From Kocuria palustris (GTDB taxonomy: Bacteria > Actinomycetota > Actinomycetes > Actinomycetales > Micrococcaceae): 64,000 nucleotides of DNA. Numbering within the stretch: position 1 is the stretch's first letter; each line of letters opens with the position of its first letter. Both the position numbers and the translations under genes were made by a program. The stretch spans positions 90,809 through 154,808 of the forward strand of contig NZ_VDOR01000006.1 of the NCBI RefSeq assembly GCF_007666205.1, written 5' to 3'. The notes beneath the pieces were generated by a model that had not been told where the DNA came from, made no database searches, and saw only the letters and a program-made list of their open reading frames with translations. Positions 16,285-25,602 of the stretch are shown piece by piece.

Positions 16285-17109
16285 TCAGCCCTGCTCCGCG
16301 TCCGGCAGCACCCGGTAGCGGGTCAGCAGCATCGACCCGTCGCGCAGGATGCGCCGCAGCTCGAGGCGGCGGGGATGGACGGCCGCGCCCAGCAGACCCA
16401 GCGCACGGCCGCCGGCGAGGACCGGGGCCAGGCTCAGGTGCAGCTCTGCGACCCGACCGGCGGCCAGCCATGCGGCCAGGACGGAGGGCCCGCCCTCGCT
16501 GTGCACGCGCCGCCAGCCCCTGCTCGCGAACAGCTCGTGGGCGGCGACCGGATCGACGCCGCCGCGGCCGTCGTCCAGGACGACGACGTCGGCGACCTCC
16601 TGGAGCCGCCGACGACGCTGCGCGCAGGAGCGCCCGCCCGTGAGGATCAGCGGGCGGACCGGGGCCTGCGCCAGGAACGGGGCCTCGGGATCCAGGCCGA
16701 GGCTGCGGGAGACGACCGCGAGCACGGGATGATCCGGCAGCCCGCGGGCCCGTCGCCAGGCCGTCGAGTCCGCCTCGACCCGCAGTCCGCCGTAGCCCTC
16801 GTCGCGCAGGGTGCCGGCGCCGATCACGACGACGTCCGCGACGCCGCGCTGCACGTCCATGAGCTTCTGGTCCGCGGGCGAGGACAGCCCGCCGGAGACG
16901 GCTCCCAGCACGGCGGAGCCGTCCAGGGACGCGATCATCATGGCCCCGGATCCGTCGGCGGCGTCGGGCCAGGTGCGGGCGTACTCGTCGCGCAGCTCGT
17001 CCAGGGTCAGCACCCGCGGGTCGGGCCAGATGCGCTCGACGCGCTCGACGCCGCCGGTGCGGGGCCGCTCGTCGCGGTCGTCGTGCCCGGTGCCGGTCTG
17101 CTCAGGCAT
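16285..17109 (-). CDS. RibD C-terminal-like pyrimidine reductase family protein
   Basis: 274 aa. The fold is that of the RibD reductase/dihydrofolate reductase superfamily: MMIASLDGSAVLG, then DVVVIGAGTLRDEGYGG, and VHSEGGPSVLAAWLAAGRVAEL near the C-terminus (the family's S/EGG nucleotide loop). The deaminase half of bifunctional RibD is absent. Known relatives such as Rv2671 of M. tuberculosis reduce pteridines or pyrimidines. The ATG at 17109 has GGGAG 6 nt upstream, whereas the ATG at 17115 has no room for a site. It overlaps the 3' end of the FolP2-like gene by 8 nt. The exact substrate is unknown. Confidence 0.82.
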   Translation of the reverse strand: MPEQTGTGHDDRDERPRTGGVERVERIWPDPRVLTLDELRDEYARTWPDAADGSGAMMIASLDGSAVLGAVSGGLSSPADQKLMDVQRGVADVVVIGAGTLRDEGYGGLRVEADSTAWRRARGLPDHPVLAVVSRSLGLDPEAPFLAQAPVRPLILTGGRSCAQRRRRLQEVADVVVLDDGRGGVDPVAAHELFASRGWRRVHSEGGPSVLAAWLAAGRVAELHLSLAPVLAGGRALGLLGAAVHPRRLELRRILRDGSMLLTRYRVLPDAEQG

Positions 17110-18079
17110 TCGCATCTCCCGTGTTGTGGAGGGCCTGGGCGGGCTCGCGCAGGCCCAGGACGACGGCGGCCATGTCCAGGGCCCGCCGTGCTGGGCCCGC
17201 CTCGTGCATCCGGAAGATGCGCGCGCCGCCGGCCGCGCACAGGACCGCCGCGGCCAGGGAGCCCTCGAGCCGCTGATCGCGCGGCAGGCCGAGGGCCTCG
17301 CCCACGAAGTCCTTGTGGGACACGGCCGCCAGCGTGGGATGGCCCAGCTGCGTGATCTCCCGCAGGCGCCGCGTGAGCTCGAGCGAGTGCTCCGTCGTCT
17401 TGTTCAGGTCGTGCCCCGGATCGGCGAGGATCCGGTCCTCCGGTATCCCGCGCTCGAGCGCCCCGCCGATGCGATGCTCCAGGAAGCCGCGCACCTCGGC
17501 CACCACGTCCTCGTAGTGCGGCCGCGGCACGGCGGTGCGGGGGCCGCCGGGACCGACGAGCGAGTGCGTGACGATCACATGGGCGTCGTGCTCGCGGACC
17601 ACGTCGGCCAGCTCCGGGTCCGAGAATCCGGTCGTGTCGTTGACCACGTGGGCGCCGGCCGCCAGGCAGGCATCGGCCACCGAGGCGTGGAACGTGTCGA
17701 CGGACAGGATCAGCCCCGGATGCTCCTCGGCCGCGCGCTCGATCACCGGGACCACCCGCTGCGCCTCGATCCGGGGCTCGAGCGGCTCGCCCGGGGCGAA
17801 CGGCACCCCGCCGATGTCGACCCAGTCCGCGCCCTCGGCCGCATGGCGGCGGCAGGCCTCGACGGCGTCGTCGAGCCGGACGGTCGAGCCCCGGTCGTAG
17901 AAGGAGTCCGGCGTCGTGTTCACGATGCCCATCACGAGCAGCTCGGTGCGGAAGTCGATCCGCCGGCCGGCCAGCATGCGCACGGGCGCCCGCAGCGGCG
18001 GCAGCGGCGGAGGACCCGCGGGCCGGACGCGCGCGGGCGGGCGGCGCGGTGCGGACGACGGCTCGGAGGGGGTGCTCAC
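17102..18079 (-). CDS. folP2: Dihydropteroate synthase paralogue, FolP2 type
   Basis: 325 aa TIM-barrel protein of the DHPS family: MGIVNTTPDSFYDRGST, DWVDIGG, SVDTFHASVADACLAAGAHVVND, ADPGHDLNKTTEHS, and SHKDFVGEALG. The DHPS signature GGxSTRPG is altered to GGVPFAPG, removing the Ser-Thr-Arg that holds p-aminobenzoate. The same loop is lost in mycobacterial FolP2 (Rv1207), which as I recall lacks DHPS activity. So it may not make dihydropteroate. A GTG at 18088 is possible, but the GTG at 18079 lies exactly 7 nt after a TATCGT box. Coupled to the RibD-like gene downstream. Confidence 0.85.
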   Translation of the reverse strand: MSTPSEPSSAPRRPPARVRPAGPPPLPPLRAPVRMLAGRRIDFRTELLVMGIVNTTPDSFYDRGSTVRLDDAVEACRRHAAEGADWVDIGGVPFAPGEPLEPRIEAQRVVPVIERAAEEHPGLILSVDTFHASVADACLAAGAHVVNDTTGFSDPELADVVREHDAHVIVTHSLVGPGGPRTAVPRPHYEDVVAEVRGFLEHRIGGALERGIPEDRILADPGHDLNKTTEHSLELTRRLREITQLGHPTLAAVSHKDFVGEALGLPRDQRLEGSLAAAVLCAAGGARIFRMHEAGPARRALDMAAVVLGLREPAQALHNTGDANA

Positions 18080-18123
18080 GTCCGCCACGATAGCCCGTCG
18101 GGCAGCGCTCCTACACTGAGCGC
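18080..18123. promoter_or_regulatory. Divergent leaderless promoters, folP2-like / cysteine desulfurase
   Basis: Only 44 nt separate the two GTG starts. Plus strand: TACACT at 18112-18117, 6 nt, GTG at 18124. Minus strand: TATCGT at 18093-18088, 7 nt, GTG at 18079. Both genes would be read without a 5' leader. Confidence 0.6.
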
Positions 18124-19398
18124 GTGTCCGACCCGTCTCCCGCAGCCGCTCCCGGCCCCGCCCCCTCCGCCCCCGATCCGACCGCCGCAGCGGCCCCTCG
18201 GCGGCCCGACCGGCCGATCTACCTCGATCACGCGGCGACCCATCCCGTGCTGCCCGCCGCGGCCCGGGCCGTGCACGAGCAGCTGCTGCGCGGCGGGAAC
18301 CCGTCCTCCCTGCACGCCTCCGGGCGCGGGGCGCGCCGGGTCCTCGAGGAGTCCCGCGATGTCGTCGCCGCGGCGTTCGGGGCGGATCCGGTCGAGGTCG
18401 TCCTGACCTCGGGCGGCACCGAGGCCGACAACCTCGCGGTCACGGGCCTGTGGCGGGCTCGGACGCAGGAGGATCCGCGCCGCCGCCGCGTGATCATCTC
18501 GAGCATCGAGCATCCCGCGGTCCAGGAGCCGGCCGAGCAGCTGGCCCGGTCCGAGGGCGCCGAGCTCGAGCACCTGGAGGTCGATGCCCTGGGCCGCACG
18601 GATCCGCAGCGGCTGGCCGAGATGCTCGCGGCGGATCCGGGGTCGGTCGCCCTCGTGGCGGTCATGTGGGCGAACAACGAGGTCGGCGCCGTCCAGCCGA
18701 TCGCCCGGCTGGCCGAGATCTGCGCCGAGCACGGCGTCCCGCTGCACGTGGACGCCGTCCAGGCGCTCGGCGCGCTGCCGATCGACGCGCGGCTGCCCGG
18801 GCTGAGCACCCTGGCGGTCTCCGGGCACAAGATCGGCGCGCCCGTCGGCAGCGGCGCCCTGGTCGTCGGCCGGGCGGCGCGGCTGGCGCCGATCCTGCAC
18901 GGCGGCGGGCAGCAGCGCGGCCTGCGCCCCGGGACCATGGACGCCGCCGGGGCTGCGGGCCTGGCCGCTGCGGTGCAGGAGGCCACACGCGATCTGCCGG
19001 GGGAGGCCCGGCGCCTGGCAGGGCTGCGCGACCGGCTGATCGACGGCATCCGCGCGGCGGTGCCCGATGCCGTGCTGCGCGGGCCGGAGGACCGGGGCCG
19101 GGCCGGTCTGAGGCTGCCCGGCAACGTGCACGTCACGTTCCCGGGCTGCGAGGGCGACTCGCTGCTCTTCCTGCTGGATGCCGCGGGCTTCGCGACCTCG
19201 ACCGGGTCGGCCTGCACCGCGGGGGTGCCGCGGCCGTCGCGGATCCTGCTGGCCATGGGCCTGGACGAGCGCACGGCCCGGGGCGCCCAGCGCTTCACCC
19301 TGGGCCGCGGCAGCACCGAGGCCGATGTCGATGCCCTGCTCGAGGTCCTCCCCGGGGTCCACGAGCGCGCGCTGGCCGCCGGGCTCTCGGGCGGCTGA
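18124..19398 (+). CDS. Cysteine desulfurase (IscS/NifS family)
   Basis: 424 aa PLP enzyme. It starts with IYLDHAATHPVLPAAA. The PLP lysine is Lys236 in VSGHKIGAP, and the catalytic cysteine is Cys364 in STGSACTAG. The C-terminal RFTLGRGST segment is conserved. The first 30 residues are Ala/Pro-rich and outside the fold. It should supply persulfide sulfur to MnmA, encoded 130 nt downstream, and perhaps to Fe-S assembly. The start is supported by the leaderless promoter layout. Confidence 0.95.
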   Translation: MSDPSPAAAPGPAPSAPDPTAAAAPRRPDRPIYLDHAATHPVLPAAARAVHEQLLRGGNPSSLHASGRGARRVLEESRDVVAAAFGADPVEVVLTSGGTEADNLAVTGLWRARTQEDPRRRRVIISSIEHPAVQEPAEQLARSEGAELEHLEVDALGRTDPQRLAEMLAADPGSVALVAVMWANNEVGAVQPIARLAEICAEHGVPLHVDAVQALGALPIDARLPGLSTLAVSGHKIGAPVGSGALVVGRAARLAPILHGGGQQRGLRPGTMDAAGAAGLAAAVQEATRDLPGEARRLAGLRDRLIDGIRAAVPDAVLRGPEDRGRAGLRLPGNVHVTFPGCEGDSLLFLLDAAGFATSTGSACTAGVPRPSRILLAMGLDERTARGAQRFTLGRGSTEADVDALLEVLPGVHERALAAGLSGG

Positions 19399-19528
19399 GC
19401 CGGGCCCCGACTGAGCGGCTGCCCGCGGCGGGGTCTATCCTGGGAGGCTGATCCGCTCACGGCGCCCGGCCGACGAGCCGACGAGCCGGGCGCCGGGGAC
19501 GAGCGCCCGAGCCGAGAAGGAGGACCCC

Positions 19529-20689
19529 ATGCGCGTGCTGGCAGCCATGTCCGGGGGAGTGGACTCCGCCGTCGCCGCGGCCCGCGCGGTCGACGCCGGC
19601 CACGACGTCACCGGGGTGCACCTGGCGCTGAACCGCATGCCGGGCACCCTGCGCACCGGATCGCGCGGGTGCTGCACCGTGGAGGACTCGAACGACGCCT
19701 GGCGGGCCGCCGAGAAGCTGGGGATCCCGTTCTACGTCTGGGACTTCTCCGAGCGCTTCCAGGCGGACGTGGTCGACGACTTCGTCGCCGAGTACGCGGC
19801 CGGGCGCACTCCCAACCCCTGCCTGCGCTGCAACGAGAAGATCAAGTTCGAGGCGCTGCTGGACAAGGCCGTGGCCCTGGGCTTCGACGCCGTCTGCACG
19901 GGCCACTACGCGACCGTCGTGGACGTCGACGGCCACCCCGAGCTGCACCGCGCCGCCGAGGACGCCAAGGACCAGTCCTACGTCCTGGGCGTGCTCGACG
20001 AGCAGCAGCTGCGGCACTGCCTCTTCCCCCTGGCGCCGACCCCCTCCAAGGCGCAGGTGCGCGCCGAGGCCGAGCGGCGGGGGCTGTCGGTCGCGGCCAA
20101 GCCGGATTCGCACGACATCTGCTTCATCCCGGACGGGGACACCCGGGGGTGGCTGGCCGAGCGCGTCGAGATGCGGCCCGGGGCGATCCTCGACACCGAG
20201 GGCCGCGAGCTGGGCCGCCATGAGGGCGCGCTGGCCTACACGGTGGGCCAGCGCAAGGGCCTGCACATCGGGACCCCGGCGCCCGACGGGAAGCCGCGCT
20301 ACGTGCTCGAGATCCGCCCGAAGACCGACGAGGTGGTCGTCGGCCCGCGCGAGGACCTCGCCGTGGACGAGATCCGGGGCATCCGGATCTCGTGGGCGGG
20401 GCGCCCCGTGCCCGAGCTCGCGTCCTTCGACCCGGCGGGTGAGCCCGGCGAGCGGTCCGAGGCGGTCGACGTCCGGGTCCAGGTGCGCGCCCACGGGGAC
20501 GCGCTGCCCGGACGGGCGCGGCTGGAGCGCGTCCGGGAGGACGGGGCCGTGTCCGTGCAGCTGGTCCTGGAGCTCGACGAGCCCCTGCGCGGCGTCGCGC
20601 CGGGGCAGTCGGCCGTGATCTACCGGGGCACCCGCGTGCTGGGCCAGGCCACGATCAGCTCCGCCCGGGCCACGGCCCGGGCCCGCTGA
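19529..20689 (+). CDS. mnmA: tRNA-specific 2-thiouridylase MnmA
   Basis: 386 aa. The PP-loop SGGVDSA is at residues 8-14, and GHYATV and [10 protein letters not shown] are conserved. Both catalytic cysteines are present: Cys98 in NPCLRCN and Cys198 in [11 protein letters not shown]. The enzyme thiolates U34 of Lys, Glu and Gln tRNAs with sulfur from the desulfurase encoded just upstream. AAGGAGG precedes the ATG, and a TATCCT box near 19435 could be its -10. Full length. Confidence 0.96.
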   Translation: MRVLAAMSGGVDSAVAAARAVDAGHDVTGVHLALNRMPGTLRTGSRGCCTVEDSNDAWRAAEKLGIPFYVWDFSERFQADVVDDFVAEYAAGRTPNPCLRCNEKIKFEALLDKAVALGFDAVCTGHYATVVDVDGHPELHRAAEDAKDQSYVLGVLDEQQLRHCLFPLAPTPSKAQVRAEAERRGLSVAAKPDSHDICFIPDGDTRGWLAERVEMRPGAILDTEGRELGRHEGALAYTVGQRKGLHIGTPAPDGKPRYVLEIRPKTDEVVVGPREDLAVDEIRGIRISWAGRPVPELASFDPAGEPGERSEAVDVRVQVRAHGDALPGRARLERVREDGAVSVQLVLELDEPLRGVAPGQSAVIYRGTRVLGQATISSARATARAR

Positions 20690-20691
20690 CC

Positions 20692-20704
20692 TAGGATCGA
20701 GGCC
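20692..20704 (+). promoter_or_regulatory. Leaderless -10 box for the chorismate mutase gene
   Basis: TAGGAT at 20692-20697, 7 nt, ATG at 20705. It lies immediately after the mnmA stop. Confidence 0.6.
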
Positions 20705-21064
20705 ATGAGCTCCGCCGATCAGCCCGTCAGCGCCCCGCCCCCGGACAGCAGCGAGGGCGCCGATCCCATGGCGCAGCTGCGCGCCATGCGGGGCACGATC
20801 GACAATCTGGACGCGGTCCTGGTCCACGTGCTCGCCGAGCGCTTCAAGGCCACGCAGCGCGTGGGGGAGCTGAAGGCCGCCCACGACCTCCCGCCGGGGG
20901 ACCCGCAGCGGGAGTCCCAGCAGATCGAGCGGCTGCGCAGGCTCGCGGCCGAGGCCGAGCTGGATCCCGAGTTCGCGGAGAAGATCCTGAGCTTCATCAT
21001 CAGCGAGGTCATCCGCCACCACGAGCACATCGCCGATCAGCGGCGGACGGGCTCCGAGCAGTGA
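20705..21064 (+). CDS. Chorismate mutase (AroQ class)
   Basis: 119 aa. One AroQ helix bundle: LRAMRGTIDNLDAVLVHVLAERFKATQRVGELKA carries the Arg and Lys that bind chorismate, followed by DPQRESQQIERLRRLA and the FAEKILSFIISEVIRHHEHI helix. It converts chorismate to prephenate for Phe/Tyr synthesis. No signal peptide, so it is the cytoplasmic type. It overlaps the next gene by 4 nt (GTGA) and probably forms an operon with it. Confidence 0.93.
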   Translation: MSSADQPVSAPPPDSSEGADPMAQLRAMRGTIDNLDAVLVHVLAERFKATQRVGELKAAHDLPPGDPQRESQQIERLRRLAAEAELDPEFAEKILSFIISEVIRHHEHIADQRRTGSEQ

Positions 21065-22125
21065 CGGCGACCGGATCGAGCCCGGGCGGCGGGGCCGTCC
21101 AGGAGGCCCGCACGCGGGCGGTCGTCGTGGGGCCGCTGCCGGGCCGCAGCGCCGTCGAGGCCTTCACGACCATGCGGGGCGAGCTCGGCGCTCCCCACCG
21201 CAGCGGCCTGCTGGCCCTTCCGGGGCGCTCCGATGCCGCTGACGAGCTCCCTCGCACCGTCGCCGTGCTCACCGAGCTGCACTGCGATCTGCAGCCCCAC
21301 GGCTGGCGGCTGCAGCGCCACGGCTCCCAGGACTCGCGCGCCGCGCAGTCCCTGCTGGCCGGCGACATCAACGCCCTGGCGGACGTGATCGGGGCGGAGT
21401 CCGGCGGCGACCGCGAACCGGTGACCACCGAGCTGCTCGGCCCGATCACCCTGGCCGCGCGCCTGCACCTGCACGGCGGCGAGCGGGTGCTGCGCGACCA
21501 CGGCGCCCGCCGGGATCTGGCGGACTCCCTCGCCGACGGCATCGCGGGCCATCTCCGCGCCGTGCGCGAGGCCGCAGGAGGGCGGGAGGTCGCGGTGCGC
21601 TGGTCCGAGCCGGAGCTGCAGCGCGTGCTCGACGGCAGGATCCCCACCGCGAGCGGCTACCGGACGCTGCGGGCGGTGCCGTGGGCCGAGGTGCGCGAGA
21701 CCCTGACGCGGATCGGCCGGGCGGCCGCGGAGGCGGGCGCCGCATCGGTCGAGCTGCGGATCCCGCAGGGGGCCGAGATCGCCCGGTTCGCCTCCGTCGG
21801 CGCCGACCGGCTCGTCCTCGACGCGCCCGGGCCGTCCGCCCGCGAGTGGGAGCCGCTGGCCGCGGTGCGCGAGGACGGCGTGGAGCTGACGCTGCAGCTG
21901 GGGCGGCTCGGCGATCCGCGCTCGGGACGCTTCTCGACGGGGCAGCACGTCGAGGCCGTCGCGGGCCCGTGGACCGATCTCGGGCTGCCCCAGCGCGAGC
22001 TGTCGCGGCTGATGATCGCGGCGGGACCCGGTCTGGAGGACACCGATCCGGGGAGCCTGGCCATGACGCTGGGCCGTGCGGCGGACATCGCCCGGGAGCT
22101 CGAGGAGACGGCCCGCGAGGCCTGA
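21061..22125 (+). CDS. UROD/MetE-like family protein ('methionine synthase' of the mnmA-ligA neighbourhood)
   Basis: 354 aa. By position and overall pattern (SGLLALPGRSDAADELPRTVAVL, VTTELLGPITLAARLHLHGGERVLRDHGARRDL, then the LMIAAGPGLEDTDPG end) it resembles the uncharacterised actinobacterial proteins annotated as B12-independent methionine synthase (Rv3015c). Only one cysteine is seen (ELHCDLQPHGW). The Cys/His/Cys zinc ligands MetE uses to bind homocysteine are missing, so methionine synthase activity is unlikely. The GTG start overlaps the chorismate mutase stop. True function unknown. In mycobacteria the next gene is ligA; here it is mtrA. Confidence 0.68.
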   Translation: MTATGSSPGGGAVQEARTRAVVVGPLPGRSAVEAFTTMRGELGAPHRSGLLALPGRSDAADELPRTVAVLTELHCDLQPHGWRLQRHGSQDSRAAQSLLAGDINALADVIGAESGGDREPVTTELLGPITLAARLHLHGGERVLRDHGARRDLADSLADGIAGHLRAVREAAGGREVAVRWSEPELQRVLDGRIPTASGYRTLRAVPWAEVRETLTRIGRAAAEAGAASVELRIPQGAEIARFASVGADRLVLDAPGPSAREWEPLAAVREDGVELTLQLGRLGDPRSGRFSTGQHVEAVAGPWTDLGLPQRELSRLMIAAGPGLEDTDPGSLAMTLGRAADIARELEETAREA

Positions 22126-22315
22126 GCGCGCGGACGGCCGCGCGAGCGCTCGGGCCCTCTCGTGCCGTGGTCCGGTGCGCGGCGGCGGGGCCGCAGGGCT
22201 GCTCGGTGCTGGCCCGCGGGGCTCACCGGAGCTGACATGATGGAGTGGGGGCAGATGCGCCCGGCGGAGGAGCCGGCGCGCGAGCCGGCCCGATGCGAAG
22301 GAGAGAGACGGTTCA

Positions 22316-23002
22316 GTGGCCAAAGCACGCATCCTCGTCGTCGACGACGACTCCGCCCTGGCGGAGATGATCGGGATCATCCTCACCGCGGAGAACTACG
22401 AGACGATCTTCTGCGCCGACGGCGCCGAGGCCGTGGACCTCTTCCGCTCCTCCGATCCGGATCTCGTCCTGCTGGACCTGATGCTGCCGGGCAAGGACGG
22501 CATCCAGATCTGCACGGAGATCCGGCAGTTCTCCGACACCTCGATCGTGATGCTGACCGCCAAGTCCGACACGGACGACGTCGTGCGCGGCCTCGAGGCC
22601 GGGGCCGACGACTACATCCCCAAGCCGTTCAAGCCCGCCGAGCTGCTGGCCCGCGTCAAGGCCCGGCTGCGCCCGGGATCGCGCGCCACGAGCGACGAGC
22701 TCGTCGTCGGCGACGTCACCGTCGACATCACCGGGCACCGCGTCCTGCGCGGCGAGGAGGAGATCCCGCTGACGCCGCTCGAGTTCGAGCTGCTGGCCAC
22801 GCTCGCCCGCTCGCCCGAGCAGGTCTTCACCCGCGACATGCTGCTGCGCCAGGTCTGGGGCTACCAGAACGCCGCCGACACCCGGCTCGTGAACGTCCAC
22901 GTCCAGCGCCTGCGCTCCAAGGTCGAGAAGGACCCGGAGAACCCCCAGATCGTCGTGACCGTGCGCGGGGTCGGCTACCGCGCCGGCCACGAGCACCGCT
23001 GA
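22316..23002 (+). CDS. mtrA: Response regulator MtrA
   Basis: 228 aa OmpR/PhoB-type regulator. The acidic pocket is Asp10-12, the phospho-acceptor is near Asp54 in LVLLDLMLPG, the conserved Lys is in YIPKPF, and a winged helix runs over 130-226 (LTPLEFELLATLARSPEQVFTRDMLL). MtrA controls cell-wall turnover and division genes in actinobacteria. GTG start with AAGGAG upstream. The mtrA-mtrB-lpqB order is a hallmark of the phylum. The 190-nt gap upstream should hold the promoter. Confidence 0.96.
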   Translation: MAKARILVVDDDSALAEMIGIILTAENYETIFCADGAEAVDLFRSSDPDLVLLDLMLPGKDGIQICTEIRQFSDTSIVMLTAKSDTDDVVRGLEAGADDYIPKPFKPAELLARVKARLRPGSRATSDELVVGDVTVDITGHRVLRGEEEIPLTPLEFELLATLARSPEQVFTRDMLLRQVWGYQNAADTRLVNVHVQRLRSKVEKDPENPQIVVTVRGVGYRAGHEHR

Positions 23003-23024
23003 GCGGGCCGGGGATCCACCGCCC

Positions 23025-25601
23025 ATGACCGAGCGCGCCGCGGCCCCCTCCGCACCCTCCGGCACCGCCGAAGGGCCGGAGCCGAGCGCGCGCGCCGGCA
23101 TGCCCCCGGAGCCCTCCGCGGCCGGGCCCACGCTGCCCGTGGACGTGCTCGACACCCCGGACCGTGAGGTCTCCGAGGCCGCGGGGTCCTCGGCCGGCCG
23201 GAGGGGGAGGCGGCCGCGGCGCAACCGGTACCGGGGCCCCGTCGGCGGGCTGCGGCTGCGGGTGCGCCTGCTGCTGCGCCGGTGGCGGCACTCCCTGCAG
23301 TTCCGCGCCGTCTCGGTGGCTCTCGTCGGGGCCCTGATCGTCTTCCTGGTCACCGGCAGCTTCCTGTCGCACCAGATCTCCGAGCGGCTCTTCAACGACG
23401 CCCTGGGACAGGCCCTGAGCCAGTCCGAGGCGGACTACCGCAGCGTGCAGGCCAGCTTCGAGGCCTCCGAGGGCGGCGACCAGGCCCAGCTGCAGACCCT
23501 CGTGTCCTCGACCCTGGGCGGCCTGGACTCGGGCAGCGACCGGGAGCGCAGCCGCTGGGTGCTGCTCCCGCTCGACGAGGAGGCGGACCGCGGCCCCGAC
23601 GCCCTGCCGCCCCAGGCCGAGAAGGACTGGATGGGCCCGGACACGATCCCGGAGGACCTCAAGCAGGAGGTCGCGGAGAGCGGCGGGCCCGGCGAGCGCG
23701 TGTACTGGCAGTCGAGCTCGGCCCGCATCGACGAGGACGCCCTGCCCGTCCCCGTCGTGATCGTGGGCCAGGTCGTCGAGCCGGAGCAGGGCTCGCCCTA
23801 CGGCCTCTACTTCGTCCACGACTTCTCGCAGCCGCAGCGCACGCTCGATGCCATCCACGCCGTGCTGCTGCTGGCCACGCTGGTGCAGGCCCTGCTCGTG
23901 TCCGGGGTGGTCTGGTACGTCACGCGGGAGGTCGTCCGGCCGGTCACCTACACCGCCCGGTCCTCCGAGTCGCTGGCCGACGGCAACCTGGACGCGCGCA
24001 TGGAGGTCCAGGGCTCGCACGAGGTCGCCCGCCTGGGCCGGTCCTTCAACCGCATGGCCGACAACCTCGCGGATCAGATCACGCGGCTCGAGCAGCTGTC
24101 CAAGATGCAGCAGACCTTCGTCTCGGACGTCTCCCACGAGCTGCGCACGCCCCTGACGACCGTGCGCATGGCCGCCGAGGTCCTGTACAACGCCCGCGAC
24201 GACTTCGACCCGGTCAACCGCCGCTCGGCGGAGCTGCTGTACCACCAGGTCGATCGGTTCGACGTCCTGCTCGCGGATCTGCTCGAGATCTCCCGCTTCG
24301 ACGCCGGGGCCGCCCGGCTCGAGATCACCGGGGTCAACATCCTCCAGCAGGTCTCGGGGGTCCTGGAGTCCACGGCCCCGCTGGCCGCGAACGCCGGAAG
24401 CGTGATCCGGGTGCACGCCGACCGCCAGCGGATCCTCGTGCAGATGGACCAGCGGCGCATCGAGCGCATCCTGCGCAACCTGGTGGTCAACGCGATCGAG
24501 CACGGCGAGGGCCGTCCGATCGACGTCGTCGTGCGGGCCTCGGACGCCGCAGTGGGGGTCGCCGTGCGGGACCACGGCATCGGGCTCACCGAGGAGCAGA
24601 CCGCCAAGGTCTTCGACCGCTTCTGGCGCGCGGACCCGGCGCGGGCGCGCACGACGGGCGGCACCGGCCTCGGCCTGTCCATCTCGGCCGAGGACACCCG
24701 GCTGCACGGGGGCTGGCTGGACGCCTGGGGCTCGCCGGGCGAGGGCGCCTGCTTCCGCCTGTGCCTGCCGCTGCTGCAGTCGCGGCCGCTGAGCGAGGAC
24801 GACGAGCCGCCGGTCGAGCTGCCCCCGGAGACCGAGTCCATGGCCGTGGTCGGCGTGGTCACGGACACCGGCACCATGGTGGCCATCCCGCTCGATCAGG
24901 ACTCGGTGGCCGCCCGCTCGACCGGCCAGCTGCAGCTCGCCGCGATCCGGCAGGCGGCGGCCGATGACGTCGACGCGGACGCGGACGCGGCGGCCGAGGC
25001 GGGGGCCGCAGCCGAGGGGGAGGCGGGCGGCCGGTCGCCGGCCGAGGCCGCGGAGGCCCCCGCAGCGGCGCCGAGGGGGTCGACCGCCGCGGCCCGCGAG
25101 TCGATCGACGGCCGCTTCGTCGGGTCGTCCGCGACCGGGCGCTCCGAGGGAGGGCCCCGCTACACCCCGATCGCCCTGGACGACGAGGCCCGGGAGGATC
25201 TGCTCCTCCCGGCGGTCCAGGAGAGCGGGCCGACCGGCATCGCCGACCCGGGCCAGGGGCAGGAGGAGGTCCCCGGCTTCCGCTCGGGGATCCTGGACGA
25301 CGACGGCCGCCTCGCCGCTCCGGGCCCGGACGCAGGGCCGCACGACCCGGAGGCTCGGCTCGGCACGGCCTTCCGCGATGCGCCGGCATCGGATGAGCCG
25401 CCGGCGCCCTTCGAGGAGGACGACCTGGACGTGTCCTACGATGACCTGTTCCCGGACGACACCGGCGAGCTGCCGGCCTTCCGCGATCTGCCGGAGGAGC
25501 CGGCGGGGCCCGTCGGCGGCGAGGCGCCCGCGGCCGCCGAGGACGCCGATGAGGTCGCCGCCGAGGACGGGGACGAGCACGGCGACGGACGGAGCACCTG
25601 A
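23025..25601 (+). CDS. mtrB: Sensor histidine kinase MtrB with long acidic C-terminal extension
   Basis: 858 aa, against roughly 570 in M. tuberculosis. Order: basic Pro-rich N-terminus (about 1-85), TM1 near 95-115, extracellular sensor to about 280, TM2 (AVLLLATLVQALLVSGVVWYV), HAMP, H-box with His371 in SDVSHELRTPL, N box NLVVNAIEH near 490, and G boxes GIGLTEEQ and GGTGLGLS to about 585. After the kinase core come about 270 residues rich in Glu, Asp, Ala and Pro with no recognised domain. It phosphorylates MtrA. The lpqB start lies 1 nt beyond its stop. Confidence 0.94.
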   Translation: MTERAAAPSAPSGTAEGPEPSARAGMPPEPSAAGPTLPVDVLDTPDREVSEAAGSSAGRRGRRPRRNRYRGPVGGLRLRVRLLLRRWRHSLQFRAVSVALVGALIVFLVTGSFLSHQISERLFNDALGQALSQSEADYRSVQASFEASEGGDQAQLQTLVSSTLGGLDSGSDRERSRWVLLPLDEEADRGPDALPPQAEKDWMGPDTIPEDLKQEVAESGGPGERVYWQSSSARIDEDALPVPVVIVGQVVEPEQGSPYGLYFVHDFSQPQRTLDAIHAVLLLATLVQALLVSGVVWYVTREVVRPVTYTARSSESLADGNLDARMEVQGSHEVARLGRSFNRMADNLADQITRLEQLSKMQQTFVSDVSHELRTPLTTVRMAAEVLYNARDDFDPVNRRSAELLYHQVDRFDVLLADLLEISRFDAGAARLEITGVNILQQVSGVLESTAPLAANAGSVIRVHADRQRILVQMDQRRIERILRNLVVNAIEHGEGRPIDVVVRASDAAVGVAVRDHGIGLTEEQTAKVFDRFWRADPARARTTGGTGLGLSISAEDTRLHGGWLDAWGSPGEGACFRLCLPLLQSRPLSEDDEPPVELPPETESMAVVGVVTDTGTMVAIPLDQDSVAARSTGQLQLAAIRQAAADDVDADADAAAEAGAAAEGEAGGRSPAEAAEAPAAAPRGSTAAARESIDGRFVGSSATGRSEGGPRYTPIALDDEAREDLLLPAVQESGPTGIADPGQGQEEVPGFRSGILDDDGRLAAPGPDAGPHDPEARLGTAFRDAPASDEPPAPFEEDDLDVSYDDLFPDDTGELPAFRDLPEEPAGPVGGEAPAAAEDADEVAAEDGDEHGDGRST

Positions 25602-25602
25602 C

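Noticed and set aside
22126..22145. Hairpin CGCGCGG/CCGCGCG after the MetE-like gene
   Set aside because: Only 7 bp in very GC-rich sequence; not distinguishable from chance.
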